Both the position numbers and the translations under genes were made by a program. Below, piece after piece: positions 24,379-37,076 of a stretch of 64,000 nucleotides of DNA. The stretch is from Cellvibrio polysaccharolyticus (lineage in GTDB: Bacteria; Pseudomonadota; Gammaproteobacteria; Pseudomonadales; Cellvibrionaceae). The notes beneath the pieces were generated by a model that saw only the letters and a program-made list of their open reading frames with translations, was not told the origin of the DNA and did not search any database. Each line of letters begins with the position of its first letter. Position 1 is the stretch's first letter. The stretch lies in NCBI RefSeq assembly GCF_015182315.1, contig NZ_PRDL01000001.1:2604001-2668000 (forward strand). Reading direction: 5' to 3'.

Positions 24379-25413
24379 TTATTGGGCAGCAGGGTAAAAA
24401 ATGCCGTTCAAAAATGTCAGTATGTCATCCAATGCCACTGGAGCATCCCGATCAAAGCAGACTTGCAAAAACTCATTGCAACCATTGTCGAGAAACGCGT
24501 GGTTACGGCCAGGATACAGGGTGTAAGTCACCTCCTGCCCCGCTTTTTCCAGTAAATCGACATACTTTTTAATCGATTCCGGCGTTGTTACCTTGTCATT
24601 TTCAGCCACATGATGGAACTGTGGCGGCAGCTTGTATTGCTTCGCATCAGGAATGTTATAAATGGGCGACACGGCCTTGTACCAGGCTTCGGCATTATCG
24701 GTATTTTTATCCGGACCAAAAATCCCGCGCGGCCTGGCTTCCGACATCATCCAAAAAACATTGGATTCCGTTTCAAAGCCGTTTTTTGCGGCCTGATACA
24801 GGTCAAAAGCGCCATAACTGATAACGGCCGCCTGAACCTTCAAACCATCCCGACTGGCGACGCTTTCAGCACTTTCCCCTTTGGGCAGGTAAACCGGATT
24901 AAAACCCGGCTTTTCCGCGTCAAAGCCCTTGCTGTTCAAATTTCGACCAGCGACCAGAATCATGGACGTCAGGTGCCCTCCCGCGCTGTCGCCCGTTACA
25001 GCCACCCGCTCGGGGTCACCTTTATATGTAGCGATATGCTCTTTTACCCAGAGCAAACCACCGAAAACATCTTCTACGATCTGATTGGCGGTGACACTAT
25101 TGTTGTTATCGCCCAACAGGCGGTAATTCATATTGGCGACCACATAGTCGCCATGGCTGGCGATGTACTTTGACATCTCATTCATGATCGAATTGTTGTT
25201 AATCAGCCAGCCGCCACCGTGATAAATCACCAGCACCGGGTAAGATGACTTGCCGGTATCCGGCACGTAGATATCCAGCGTCAGCGGGTGGCCGTCGGGA
25301 TCCGCCCATTGGATGTTGGTATGGGCTGAAAAATTGTGCGCCTGAGCGTTCACTGCCAGCAGCAACATCGCCAGCGCCGAGGTGCAAACCTGCCAAAAAT
25401 GCCGATATTTCAT
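24379..25413 (-). CDS. Secreted alpha/beta-hydrolase (BD-FAE/HSL-like esterase)
   Basis: A 344-residue exported protein starting at the ATG at 25413, behind GGAG with 7-nt spacing; the longer open frame upstream runs into metH and is not used. After the signal peptide (cut after NAQA) come HGGGW (oxyanion hole), GDSAGG (nucleophile elbow), an acid in the VAENDKVTTPE region and the catalytic His in PGRNHAF. This is the hormone-sensitive-lipase/BD-FAE group, which includes carbohydrate and feruloyl-type esterases. In an organism that digests pectin, removal of acyl groups from plant polysaccharide is a fair guess (inference). It is divergent from metH. Confidence 0.85.
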   Translation of the reverse strand: MKYRHFWQVCTSALAMLLLAVNAQAHNFSAHTNIQWADPDGHPLTLDIYVPDTGKSSYPVLVIYHGGGWLINNNSIMNEMSKYIASHGDYVVANMNYRLLGDNNNSVTANQIVEDVFGGLLWVKEHIATYKGDPERVAVTGDSAGGHLTSMILVAGRNLNSKGFDAEKPGFNPVYLPKGESAESVASRDGLKVQAAVISYGAFDLYQAAKNGFETESNVFWMMSEARPRGIFGPDKNTDNAEAWYKAVSPIYNIPDAKQYKLPPQFHHVAENDKVTTPESIKKYVDLLEKAGQEVTYTLYPGRNHAFLDNGCNEFLQVCFDRDAPVALDDILTFLNGIFYPAAQ

Positions 25414-25596
25414 CCTTATTCTCCGATTTTTATCAAGATGGTCGCAGCATAGCGCCTCCCGACCCTGCCAGCTACGGCGCACACCGCCCCTTAACAAATC
25501 CTGGCAAACGCCTGTCGCCACCCGGAAACGGCCACGTGAGGCGGCTTTTCTGCTAGAATCGCCGCAATTTTTTTGTACATTGCCGACAGGTTTTTC

Positions 25597-29310
<3,714 letters not shown>

Positions 29311-29313
29311 CTG

Positions 29314-29346
29314 AATGCCCGGCCAGCAAAACACTGGCCGGGCATT
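29314..29346 (+). terminator. metH terminator
   Basis: A 13-bp perfect stem AATGCCCGGCCAG / CTGGCCGGGCATT with a 7-nt loop starts 3 bp after the metH stop. Confidence 0.75.
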
Positions 29347-29352
29347 TGCTAT

Positions 29353-30237
29353 CTAGGGCGCAGGATTTGCCACGCCTCTCTTATCGCCTGTGTCATTATT
29401 AAACAACCACCATAACCCCTGCGCTGAAGTTACCGGAAAGGCTGTTGCGTGATTCGCGTGCTCAATAACCCGCATTTCAAATTTGCTGTTTTTCAGATCT
29501 CTGGCTTTTAAGCGGTCAAACATTTCCCTAGCCTGCCCCACCATATCGTTTTTTGGACTATCCCTTCCTGGGATTTCATCCGCCCCCACCGCAATAAATA
29601 TATTTACCGCAAGATCGGCAGGTAGCTTTGTTTTTGCTTCCGCAGCAAGAATATGCTTTTCTCCCCACCAGACCGATGGACTTCCTATGACGTAGTTTTT
29701 AAACAAATAGGGATTGTTAAGCAGGATATAAAAACCAAACAAACCGCCCAGAGAATTACCCACATAGGTTCTGTTAGTTATCTCGGTACTAAAGCGGGTA
29801 TCAATATAAGGAATGACTTCATTGCGAATAAATTCCAGATGTTTGTCGGCCTCAGCGGCGGGATCATTCGCCCAGAGGGCATCTACTGTAGGCGTGTAAT
29901 CACGACGGCGGCTGGCCGCCGGCGAATAGCCGGTTTGCCAGGAAATGCCCACAAACATGACATCCCTCATGCGTTCATTATTCACCGGATAGCGCGCCGC
30001 CCCGGTAACAATGGGAAAGGTATAAGGGGAGTCTGTCATATAAACCACGGGGTACTTTTTATCTTCCTGATACTTCGCAGGCAACTGAATATGGATTTCA
30101 TAAACCCTGTCGTTTTTTCGATCGGGAATACTAATAACTTCACTTCGTGGCAGCTCAAAGGGAATTTTTTGATCTGCCAACAGATTACCGGCAAAAAGCC
30201 ACAACAGAATGCCCGTATATATTTTTATTAAACGCAT
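29353..30237 (-). CDS. Exported esterase-D-family hydrolase (IroE/Fes-like)
   Basis: A 294-residue exported protein; the ATG at 30237 (or the adjacent one at 30240) follows AAGGGAG. The signal peptide ends near LLADQ. It has the putative-esterase fold: LPAKYQEDKKYPVVYMTD, the nucleophile in GNSLGGLFG, IGSPSVWW, an acid in AVGADE and the catalytic His near EHANHAT. The family includes periplasmic IroE and Fes-like enzymes that open cyclic siderophores, as well as general acyl esterases. With no siderophore genes adjacent, the substrate stays open. It is transcribed just after the nqrE-like gene (20-bp gap). Confidence 0.8.
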   Translation of the reverse strand: MRLIKIYTGILLWLFAGNLLADQKIPFELPRSEVISIPDRKNDRVYEIHIQLPAKYQEDKKYPVVYMTDSPYTFPIVTGAARYPVNNERMRDVMFVGISWQTGYSPAASRRRDYTPTVDALWANDPAAEADKHLEFIRNEVIPYIDTRFSTEITNRTYVGNSLGGLFGFYILLNNPYLFKNYVIGSPSVWWGEKHILAAEAKTKLPADLAVNIFIAVGADEIPGRDSPKNDMVGQAREMFDRLKARDLKNSKFEMRVIEHANHATAFPVTSAQGLWWLFNNDTGDKRGVANPAP

Positions 30238-30256
30238 CATTTCTCCCTTGAAATTA

Positions 30257-30871
30257 TTACAGCGTAATACCGCCAAACGACATAAATGCCAGTGCAATAA
30301 GACCCGCGCTGATAAAGGTAATACCCAAACCTCTCAAGCCATCCGGGATATCAGAGTATTTCAGCTTTTCACGAATGCCGGCCATGGCCAGCAGTGCCAG
30401 CGACCAGCCAACCCCGGCTCCAGCACCAAATACCGTGCTTTCTACCAGATTGTATTCGCGCTCTACCATAAACAAAACGCCGCCCATTATTGCACAGTTA
30501 ACCGCGATCAACGGCAGGAAGATACCCAGCGTGCTGTAAAGCACCGGTGCGTATTTATCCAACACCATTTCCAGTATTTGCACCATGGATGCAATTACAC
30601 CGATAAAAACGACCAACTGCAAAAACCGTAAATCAATATGTTCGTAGTCGGGCCCCAGCCATTTCAGAGCGCCCTCATCCAGCAACCGGGTGTAAATCAG
30701 ATTGTTCAACGGCACGGTAATGGTTAACACCAGGATAACAGCAACCGACAAACCGGCAGCCACATCGATTCTTTTGGAGATAGCGAGAAAGGTACACATG
30801 CCTAAAAAATAGGAGAGCGCCATGTTTTCTATAAAAATTGAGCGTACGAAGAGGCTAAGCAGATTTTCCAT
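30257..30871 (-). CDS. nqrE: NqrE-like subunit of a Na+-pumping NADH:quinone reductase (stand-alone)
   Basis: A 204-residue, six-helix membrane protein that follows Vibrio NqrE closely: SIFIENMALSYFLGMCTFLAISK, the helix-4 GIFLPLIAVNCAIMGG with the Cys that shares the intramembrane Fe centre with NqrD, and the end REKLKYSDIPDGLRGLGITFISAGL. NqrE normally sits inside nqrABCDEF; here no other nqr gene is in view. The start is the ATG at 30871; a GTG four codons upstream is less likely. It could be a duplicate of an nqrE elsewhere in the genome or a displaced sole copy. It appears intact. Confidence 0.88.
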   Translation of the reverse strand: MENLLSLFVRSIFIENMALSYFLGMCTFLAISKRIDVAAGLSVAVILVLTITVPLNNLIYTRLLDEGALKWLGPDYEHIDLRFLQLVVFIGVIASMVQILEMVLDKYAPVLYSTLGIFLPLIAVNCAIMGGVLFMVEREYNLVESTVFGAGAGVGWSLALLAMAGIREKLKYSDIPDGLRGLGITFISAGLIALAFMSFGGITL

Positions 30872-31378
30872 GAAAGAAACCACCGAATAGTTATGCAGAT
30901 TGTTTTCAATTTTTTTGAATTGTTAAAGCAGGATCAACAGCTCAAAAAGCAGCAATCGCATAACCACAAGCATCTTGAAGAGGAAAATGGCTTTGATAAT
31001 AAAGAAAAGAAGATCACGATAAAACGGAGACACAGCTTGCAGCGGAATAAAGCAAAAACTTTCCGGATGCCATAAAAAACAATGGAAACGGGAATGTCGC
31101 GGCAATGACACCGAAGAAGAAAAGGAGAAACGAGAACGACAAGGTTGCTGACCGTGATACCGGGCAGCAGAGAATGGATATTCAAAAAGCAGGTGCACGC
31201 GAAAAATACGCGTGCACAAAAAAAGCATCAAGTGCTGATTCATGGACAGGCAAGCTCCGCGTGGCGGCCCGACCTACGCATAAACCTGCCTCACTGCAAA
31301 CCGCAGCTGGCACCCTGCGCGAATTATAGGAACGGAGCTATTGAAAATGCAACCGTATTTTAAAATAATCCTCAGCGG
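30872..31378. other. Intergenic stretch with a 9-bp cruciform
   Basis: A 507-bp gap between nqrE and the beta-lactamase gene. The plus strand is strongly A-rich over 30890-31100. I see no gene with a Shine-Dalgarno or recognisable protein on either strand. The one notable item is a perfect inverted repeat GTGCACGCG / CGCGTGCAC (31193-31217, 7-nt loop). On the minus strand a T5 run starts 4 nt after it, so it may be a weak terminator for the beta-lactamase gene. Confidence 0.5.
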
Positions 31379-32164
31379 CTACAGCACGCCCAGAACTTTT
31401 AAACTCGCCTTACCCAGTGGAATGCGTTTTGGCCCATCGGCCTCGCCAAGCACATCGATGTTTAACGCAAAGCTGTAGACTTTGCCATCCTTCACTACCC
31501 AACCTACCCACCAGCCGATATCCGGTTCAGGCGCATCTGCCCAGCCGGTTTTTCCGTAGAGCGAGCCGGTTTCAGTTTTTTCAAGCAATACAATTCCCTG
31601 CGTAGTTTCCTGAATTCGTACAGGAAACGGCAATGTTTTTTGTGCAAGTTTTGCAAGAAAAGCGGTTTGCTCAACCGCACTGATTTCAAGAGGACCAACC
31701 AGCCAGAAATTGTCAACGGTAGTACCAATATCGTTATTCCCGTAATTCAACGCACGAAGGTTACTGCTCATTTTTTCAAGGGTGATTCGACGAGCCAATT
31801 CCTTGTAAACTGGCACATTGGATATTTTTATCGCATCGCGAAGAGACATATCTTTTTCCCAGGAGGGAAATGGCTGGGGAGCCCCGCCATAAGGCAAAAT
31901 TTCATCGACATTATCGACCGCGCCCACCGCAAGCCCGATCAGGGTATTGGGGATCTTGAAGGTTGATGCCGGGAAAAATCGGGTTTCCGCCCGCGATTTA
32001 TTAAAACCGGTCAATTTGTCTTCAGCCACATCATAAAGGACAAATGTTCCGGTAACCTCTGCCTCGGAAAACAGTGCTTCAATTTTTTTATTATCAACCC
32101 AATCAGCAGCCGACACACCAACAGAGATCAGCATTGAAAAAGCCAGTAGAATACTTTTTTTCAT
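31379..32164 (-). CDS. Class D (OXA-type) beta-lactamase
   Basis: A 261-residue periplasmic enzyme (signal peptide about 1-19, AAGGA 8 nt before the ATG). All class D motifs are present, and by chance even at OXA-10 numbering: S67-T-F-K70 (the Lys that is carboxylated), S115-N-V, Y141-G-N, W154 and K205-T-G, with WWVGW in the last third. It should hydrolyse penicillins and perhaps oxacillin by acylation at S67. There is no mobile element, cassette or recombination site nearby, so this looks like a resident chromosomal gene. No regulator is adjacent. Confidence 0.93.
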   Translation of the reverse strand: MKKSILLAFSMLISVGVSAADWVDNKKIEALFSEAEVTGTFVLYDVAEDKLTGFNKSRAETRFFPASTFKIPNTLIGLAVGAVDNVDEILPYGGAPQPFPSWEKDMSLRDAIKISNVPVYKELARRITLEKMSSNLRALNYGNNDIGTTVDNFWLVGPLEISAVEQTAFLAKLAQKTLPFPVRIQETTQGIVLLEKTETGSLYGKTGWADAPEPDIGWWVGWVVKDGKVYSFALNIDVLGEADGPKRIPLGKASLKVLGVL

Positions 32165-32260
32165 TGTTACGTCCTTAGCAAAACCCTTTTAGAGAGGTTT
32201 TGTTGATTATGTTTACAGGGAGACCATTTAACCCAAAGCCGGGTTATTTAAACAGGGAGC

Positions 32261-32824
32261 TTAATTGTTGATTTTGGCTGGAGAATTTTTAGCCAACAGA
32301 CCATAAAGCGCAGAATCTGAAATAACCCCATTGATTTGCCAGCGCTCACGCAGCAGGCCTTCTTGCACAAAGCCCAGCCTTTCCAGCGCTTTGCCAGAAG
32401 CGCGATTCTGCGGATCAATTTCGGCTTCAATACGGCGAAGATGCATAGTGTTAAAACCATAATCAATCAGCGCAGCACCGGCTTCCTGAATGTAACCTTT
32501 GCCCCATGTAGAACGGGCAATACCAAAACCGATTTCAGCACGACGGGATTCGCGATCGTAATGAAACAACATGCATTTGCCGACCAGGGCATCCTCGTCG
32601 CGGGCGAAGATACCCAGCGTGACCCACTCACCGGATAACATGCCTGCCTGATGCTCCCTGATAAATTGTTCTGCATCCACAATAGAAACCCAGGGCGGCG
32701 TATTCCAGTAGCGCATCACCTCGGGATCGGAAAAAATGGAGAAGAGCGCTTCGCTATCTGATGGGATTAACGTCCGCAAGGTGAGTCGCGGGGTATGAAT
32801 TTGAGCCTGTGTAAAATCCTGCAA
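32261..32824 (-). CDS. GNAT acetyltransferase (RimJ/RimL-like)
   Basis: A 187-residue GNAT protein. It opens with the RimJ/RimL phrase IHTPRLTLRTLIPSDSEALFSIFSDPEVMRYW and has the acetyl-CoA motif ARSTWGKGYIQEAGAALIDYGF and the later INPQNRAS-like DPQNRASGKALERLGFVQEG. There is no ATG near the N-terminus; the start appears to be TTG at 32824, supported by GAGG just upstream, since later Met codons would remove the first strand. The acceptor (protein N-terminus, amino acid or drug) is unknown. It is transcribed toward the beta-lactamase gene, in the same direction. Confidence 0.85.
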   Translation of the reverse strand: MQDFTQAQIHTPRLTLRTLIPSDSEALFSIFSDPEVMRYWNTPPWVSIVDAEQFIREHQAGMLSGEWVTLGIFARDEDALVGKCMLFHYDRESRRAEIGFGIARSTWGKGYIQEAGAALIDYGFNTMHLRRIEAEIDPQNRASGKALERLGFVQEGLLRERWQINGVISDSALYGLLAKNSPAKINN

Positions 32825-32974
32825 ATTTACCTCGTTACCTGTATCTGGCAGTAGTTTTCAAAAATGCCGCGTGGCGTGGCATTGAACTGACACCTGAGGA
32901 TGCGGTTAGTTTGCAGCTATTCTATAAATTTTTATGGAGGAAGGGCCATCCATGGACCGCGGGATTATAGGGAA

Positions 32975-35900
32975 TCACTTCTCGAAGCTGATATCCTGCA
33001 ACGCCAGTTCACCGGACGCTCCGGCTTCCATTTTAACTTGCAGGTAAAGCTCAACAAAGCCTGCTGTTGGTGTGACTTCTATTTTAGTACGCTGATAGGC
33101 GCGGAGTTCATCCGGCGTTAAAACACCTGACGCGAGAACTTCCCCTGCTGCATTATCCCGGCGTAATTCAAACTGCCAACTCACCTCCTTTTTAAAGAAG
33201 TAAGCGCCCAGCTGAACCGCATGGATTTCCGTCAGATCAAAGCTGCCCAGCGCAAAACCTGACCAGTCTGCCACTGTCGGCATATGCACGGTGTTGATCT
33301 GGCGGAAGGTATTGCGTTTTACATCACGAGTGGCAGTGTTTGCATCGAAAATACTATCAAGGCTGAAACGATGAGGCACCAGCGCAAACGATTGCTCCAC
33401 CCTGATTGAAGCAGCACCGTTAACCGGCTTGTCGGTGTAGCTCGCACTCAACAGATAGGCCTCGCCGGAGGTGGTAACCGGCGTATTGTCAGTCAGCCAT
33501 GCGTTGTTTGCCTGGTGTTCATCCAGCAATAACTGCCCGGACAAAGGTAAGGACGCGACTTCAATGTCGTCATTGAGCGAGAGCACATAGGTTGCCAATA
33601 TTTTAAGATCAGCCTCACCCAGCCCGGCGAACGCCGGCATATTCATTTCACCCCAAACACCACTGCCACCATTACCAATTTTATTCACCAGATAAGCCAT
33701 TGCTTTGGGATCATTCTGATATTTTTTAGCAACATCACGCAGCGCTGGTCCCACCACAGTTTCTTCCATTTTGTGACAACTCATACAACTGTTGGCGTCC
33801 AGCAAGCTTTTCGCCTGATCGGCAACGCTGGCCAGCTGATGCCCTTGCGCTTGCGGTTCCCGGGCGGCGCTGTAGGTAAATTGAACACCGGGATTGTTGT
33901 TATCTATCTCGCTGATTACACCGTCTTCCTGATCATTAATAACCAGTTGATAAGCAAAATTTTCCGTATCGCCCCAGAAAAAAGATTTGTTCTGCGCAGA
34001 CGCCAATTCAATGGTCGCCGGTTCATTACCGATTTCCAATGTCTGGCTGGCGGTCGAGGTTGCACCGTGCACATCGGTTACCCGCAAATTCATTATAAAA
34101 TTACCGGCATTGGTGAAGGGCAAAGTAATCTCTTCCGCATCACCCAGCGCTTTGGTCGCACACGAATTGTCTGCACAGGCAAGCGTCCAGTGGTAGCTGA
34201 TATTGTCACCGTCCAGATCCACAGATTCCGCAGCGGATGCCTGAATGCTTGCGGGCAAGCCGGCCTGATTTTTATTCAGCGTAATCGCCGCCAGCGGTGG
34301 ACGATTCCCGGCGCCGACATATTCAATGCACGCAAGGCGAGCATCGGGGTTGCCGGTAAACCACGACATGCCGTACTCCAGTACATAGAGGGTTCCATCC
34401 GGAGCAAAGCGCGAGGCAATTGGCAATGAGTAATTGATTTGTGGCGCAAAGGGTTCAATTTTTATAATGCGGCCCTGATTGTCAAAGCTGACAACCTTCA
34501 CCCAGGCGCGCATAAACTCGGCAATGAACAATTTGTTATCGTAATAACCCGGGTAGCGATTGACCGATTCCGGGTATTCATCTGCGCGGTACACGTCTGC
34601 TACCAACGCCGTGCGACCGCCCGCCCCCAGCTCCGGGAACACGTCGGACACTGCATAAGGGTAAGCAATAAAAGCAGGCTGCGCCGGTGGTAATTGTTTT
34701 GCCCCGGTATTGCGCGGCGAAATATTCATCGGCGCATTAACATTCACCGTTTCGCCGCCTTTCTGATTGATGTAATCGTACATTTTGTATGGCCGGTTCT
34801 GACCAATCACCAGCGGCCAGCCAAAATTACCGGCAGCGGTTACCCGGTTAATTTCATCATAGCCGCGTACACCTTTTTCATCAGAATCCACGTTGGCATC
34901 CGGGCCGACATCACCATAAAAAAGTGTGTTGGTTTTTTTGTCGAAGGTAATGCTGTAGGGGTTACGCGCGCCCATCACATAAATTTCCGGGCGGCCTTCG
35001 GCAGCATCAACAAACAGATTGCCGGCAGGAATGTCGTAGCTGCCGTCAGCGTTGGGCTTGATACGCAGAACCTTGCCGCGCAAGTCCTGAGTATTGCCCG
35101 GTGCACGCAAGCCATCGTTCTTTTTCATGTCAGGGCGGAAATCCAGCGGTGCATAACCATCCTGATCGTGAGGATTGGTGTTATCGCCGGTAGAAAAAAA
35201 CAATTCGCCGTTATTGCCGAAGCGCAAATCACCGCCGGTGTGGCAGCAGTTGTGATCTATACCGTAACGCAGAATTTCCTGCTCACTGCTTTCATCTACC
35301 TGATTATTCTTCCACTGAAAGCGGGACAGCTTCTGGTAATAGTTTTCGGCCTCATCTTTTACATTGAACGCCGCATAAATCCAGTTAGTGTTGGCAAAGT
35401 CCGGGTCAACAGCCACACCCACCAGGCCCCACTCTTCGATTTTTTTATACTCAACCGCAAGGGTTCCGGCCGGATGAGACTGGCCGGTTTTGTAGTCAAC
35501 CCGCACAAACTCGCCGGGGCGCAATGCGATGAGCGCATCGCCATTCGGGAAGAAGTCAAATTTGACTGGCTCATTCAAACCTTCTACGAGGGTCTTTTTA
35601 ATAAAGCGGTTATTTTCGGGGCGTGATTTGCTGTAATCCAGTTGCGGCTTTTGTTGGCCTCGGTGATTTAAACCCACCGCGTAGTTGATGCCACCGAGCA
35701 GATGTTTCAGGAAATTTTCATTGGCAAAGGTTTCTGCCGAATGGCCGAGGCCGGTATAAAAAGAGCGGCCGCCATCAAATTCGTGATACCAGGAAACGGG
35801 ATGATTTTCACCCTCTGCACCAACACCGTTCACACTGGCAACAATATTGATAAATTGATAAATCTCGCGATAGCGGTAGCCTTCGTCCGCCAACTCAAAT

Positions 35901-36460
35901 TGATCGGGCAACGTTTCTGTAAAAATGTGATCTTTGTTGTTTATGTGTACGTGCGTTGTTGGCTCGGCAGCTTCGCTGCCATGACGCTGAGCAACAGCAC
36001 CTACCAGCTTGCGGTACCAGAACCAGTCACCTTCCCATTCGGTTTCAGCCGCTGAGTGGATGCCCACAAATCCGCCACCGGCCTGAATGTAACGTTCCAT
36101 CGCCAGCTCTTGCTGTTCATTCAATATGTTATTGCTGGTGTTTAAAAATACCACCGCATTAAATTGGCTTAGCGCCGCATCGGTAAAGAGTGAGGAGTCT
36201 TCACTGGCTTCAATTTTAAAACCGTTGTCTTGAGCTAAAGTTTTTAGCGCCTCGATACCCGCCGGAATTGATTCATGACGCTCTCCATCGGTTTTGCTGA
36301 ATACCAGAATATTGGCGCCACTCAAACTTTTGCCATCTGCCAGAACTTCGCCTCCGGCTTTTTCAGTGGTTTGATCACTGCACGCTTGCAGGAGCAACAA
36401 AATAACCAAACCTGATGTTACCAGGAAAAGTTTTTTTACACAGGAAGAGAATCTGATCAT
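32975..36460 (-). CDS. ThuA / PQQ-type sugar dehydrogenase / PKD / cytochrome c multidomain lipoprotein
   Basis: A 1161-residue lipoprotein starting at the ATG at 36460 (AAGG upstream); the lipobox is LLLLQAC. Domains in order: ThuA-like (about 40-260; GGGFVGIHSAAETEWEGDWFW), a six-bladed glucose/sorbosone-dehydrogenase propeller (about 290-690; GLVGVAVDPDF, GARNPYSITFD), a PKD/Ig-like domain (about 720-810), a c-type cytochrome (about 880-960; CMSCH near residues 891-895, possible axial Met in MNMPAF) and a C-terminal beta-domain (about 970-1161) that looks like a carbohydrate-binding module. This suggests a cell-surface sugar oxidase that passes electrons from the propeller cofactor to its own haem. 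Substrate is unknown. The first 37 codons of the longest open frame overlap a terminator and are not used. Confidence 0.85.
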   Translation of the reverse strand: MIRFSSCVKKLFLVTSGLVILLLLQACSDQTTEKAGGEVLADGKSLSGANILVFSKTDGERHESIPAGIEALKTLAQDNGFKIEASEDSSLFTDAALSQFNAVVFLNTSNNILNEQQELAMERYIQAGGGFVGIHSAAETEWEGDWFWYRKLVGAVAQRHGSEAAEPTTHVHINNKDHIFTETLPDQFELADEGYRYREIYQFINIVASVNGVGAEGENHPVSWYHEFDGGRSFYTGLGHSAETFANENFLKHLLGGINYAVGLNHRGQQKPQLDYSKSRPENNRFIKKTLVEGLNEPVKFDFFPNGDALIALRPGEFVRVDYKTGQSHPAGTLAVEYKKIEEWGLVGVAVDPDFANTNWIYAAFNVKDEAENYYQKLSRFQWKNNQVDESSEQEILRYGIDHNCCHTGGDLRFGNNGELFFSTGDNTNPHDQDGYAPLDFRPDMKKNDGLRAPGNTQDLRGKVLRIKPNADGSYDIPAGNLFVDAAEGRPEIYVMGARNPYSITFDKKTNTLFYGDVGPDANVDSDEKGVRGYDEINRVTAAGNFGWPLVIGQNRPYKMYDYINQKGGETVNVNAPMNISPRNTGAKQLPPAQPAFIAYPYAVSDVFPELGAGGRTALVADVYRADEYPESVNRYPGYYDNKLFIAEFMRAWVKVVSFDNQGRIIKIEPFAPQINYSLPIASRFAPDGTLYVLEYGMSWFTGNPDARLACIEYVGAGNRPPLAAITLNKNQAGLPASIQASAAESVDLDGDNISYHWTLACADNSCATKALGDAEEITLPFTNAGNFIMNLRVTDVHGATSTASQTLEIGNEPATIELASAQNKSFFWGDTENFAYQLVINDQEDGVISEIDNNNPGVQFTYSAAREPQAQGHQLASVADQAKSLLDANSCMSCHKMEETVVGPALRDVAKKYQNDPKAMAYLVNKIGNGGSGVWGEMNMPAFAGLGEADLKILATYVLSLNDDIEVASLPLSGQLLLDEHQANNAWLTDNTPVTTSGEAYLLSASYTDKPVNGAASIRVEQSFALVPHRFSLDSIFDANTATRDVKRNTFRQINTVHMPTVADWSGFALGSFDLTEIHAVQLGAYFFKKEVSWQFELRRDNAAGEVLASGVLTPDELRAYQRTKIEVTPTAGFVELYLQVKMEAGASGELALQDISFEK

Positions 36461-36540
36461 AGAAAGGCCTTTATAGAGAATGCTTTTTATGTGGCTATTA
36501 AGGGCGAAACAGGTGCGCTGAAATGCAGGATGACACGCAA

Positions 36541-36570
36541 TAAAAAATGCCGCTGATTGTATCAACGGCA
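36541..36570 (-). terminator. Rho-independent terminator of the AEC/GNAT operon
   Basis: On the minus strand TGCCGTTGAT / ATCAGCGGCA (9 of 10 paired, 3-nt loop) is followed by TTTTTTA, 40 bp after the GNAT stop. Confidence 0.8.
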
Positions 36571-36609
36571 CTCAGATTTTACCTTGAGGTTTACGCTTAT
36601 AAACGCTTC

Positions 36610-37056
36610 TTAGCCAAGCGTAATAGATTTGATAAATCGAACTTGCCCATCGTCTTGCATTCCTGCTTCCTGCCAACCGAGATGCCGGTAAAAGCCATTG
36701 GCTCGCACACGATGATCCGCATCGGTCTCCAGCCATATTTCCTTGCAGCCTTGCGAGGCCAACCATTGCTCTGCTTGCACCATCAACAAGCGGCCGATGC
36801 CTTTACCTTCATATTCCGCCCGCACAAACAAGGCAAAAATAGTCGCCTCTTCCGCATCGGCCATCGAGAAAGCAATTGGATAATTACCGTCTTCCGCCAG
36901 CCAACCTCTTCCGGTGCCAACCAACATGCCGGGCAGGCTCCCGGGCGTAATGCCCAGTTCAGCCAACTCTTCAAGAGACATATGATTTTGTCGCACACTG
37001 GTGCGGATGGAAAACAGGGCTGCGACATCGCTGGCAACCGCAGGACGAATATTCAT
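36610..37056 (-). CDS. GNAT acetyltransferase
   Basis: A 148-residue GNAT protein beginning MNIRPAVASDVAALF. The acetyl-CoA site lies in ALFVRAEYEGKGIGRLLMVQAEQWL, followed by the terminal WLETDADHRVRANGFYRHLGW strand-helix unit. The start is the ATG at 37056; the open frame upstream of it overlaps the preceding gene. The Shine-Dalgarno is weak. It starts 20 bp after the AEC transporter stop, so the two are likely co-transcribed. Substrate is unknown. Confidence 0.85.
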   Translation of the reverse strand: MNIRPAVASDVAALFSIRTSVRQNHMSLEELAELGITPGSLPGMLVGTGRGWLAEDGNYPIAFSMADAEEATIFALFVRAEYEGKGIGRLLMVQAEQWLASQGCKEIWLETDADHRVRANGFYRHLGWQEAGMQDDGQVRFIKSITLG

Positions 37057-37076
37057 AAGTACACCAACAAACGTAG

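Noticed and set aside
25414..25596. Cobalamin or SAM riboswitch before metH
   Set aside because: The gap is short and lacks the B12-box and the conserved SAM-riboswitch core.
30923..31243. 106-codon minus-strand frame between nqrE and the beta-lactamase
   Set aside because: Composition (runs of Phe, Leu, Ser, Arg) reflects the T-rich minus strand; no start signal and no similarity I recognise.
34694..35626. 310-codon frame antisense to the ThuA/dehydrogenase gene
   Set aside because: Antisense to a protein with conserved motifs; no independent support.
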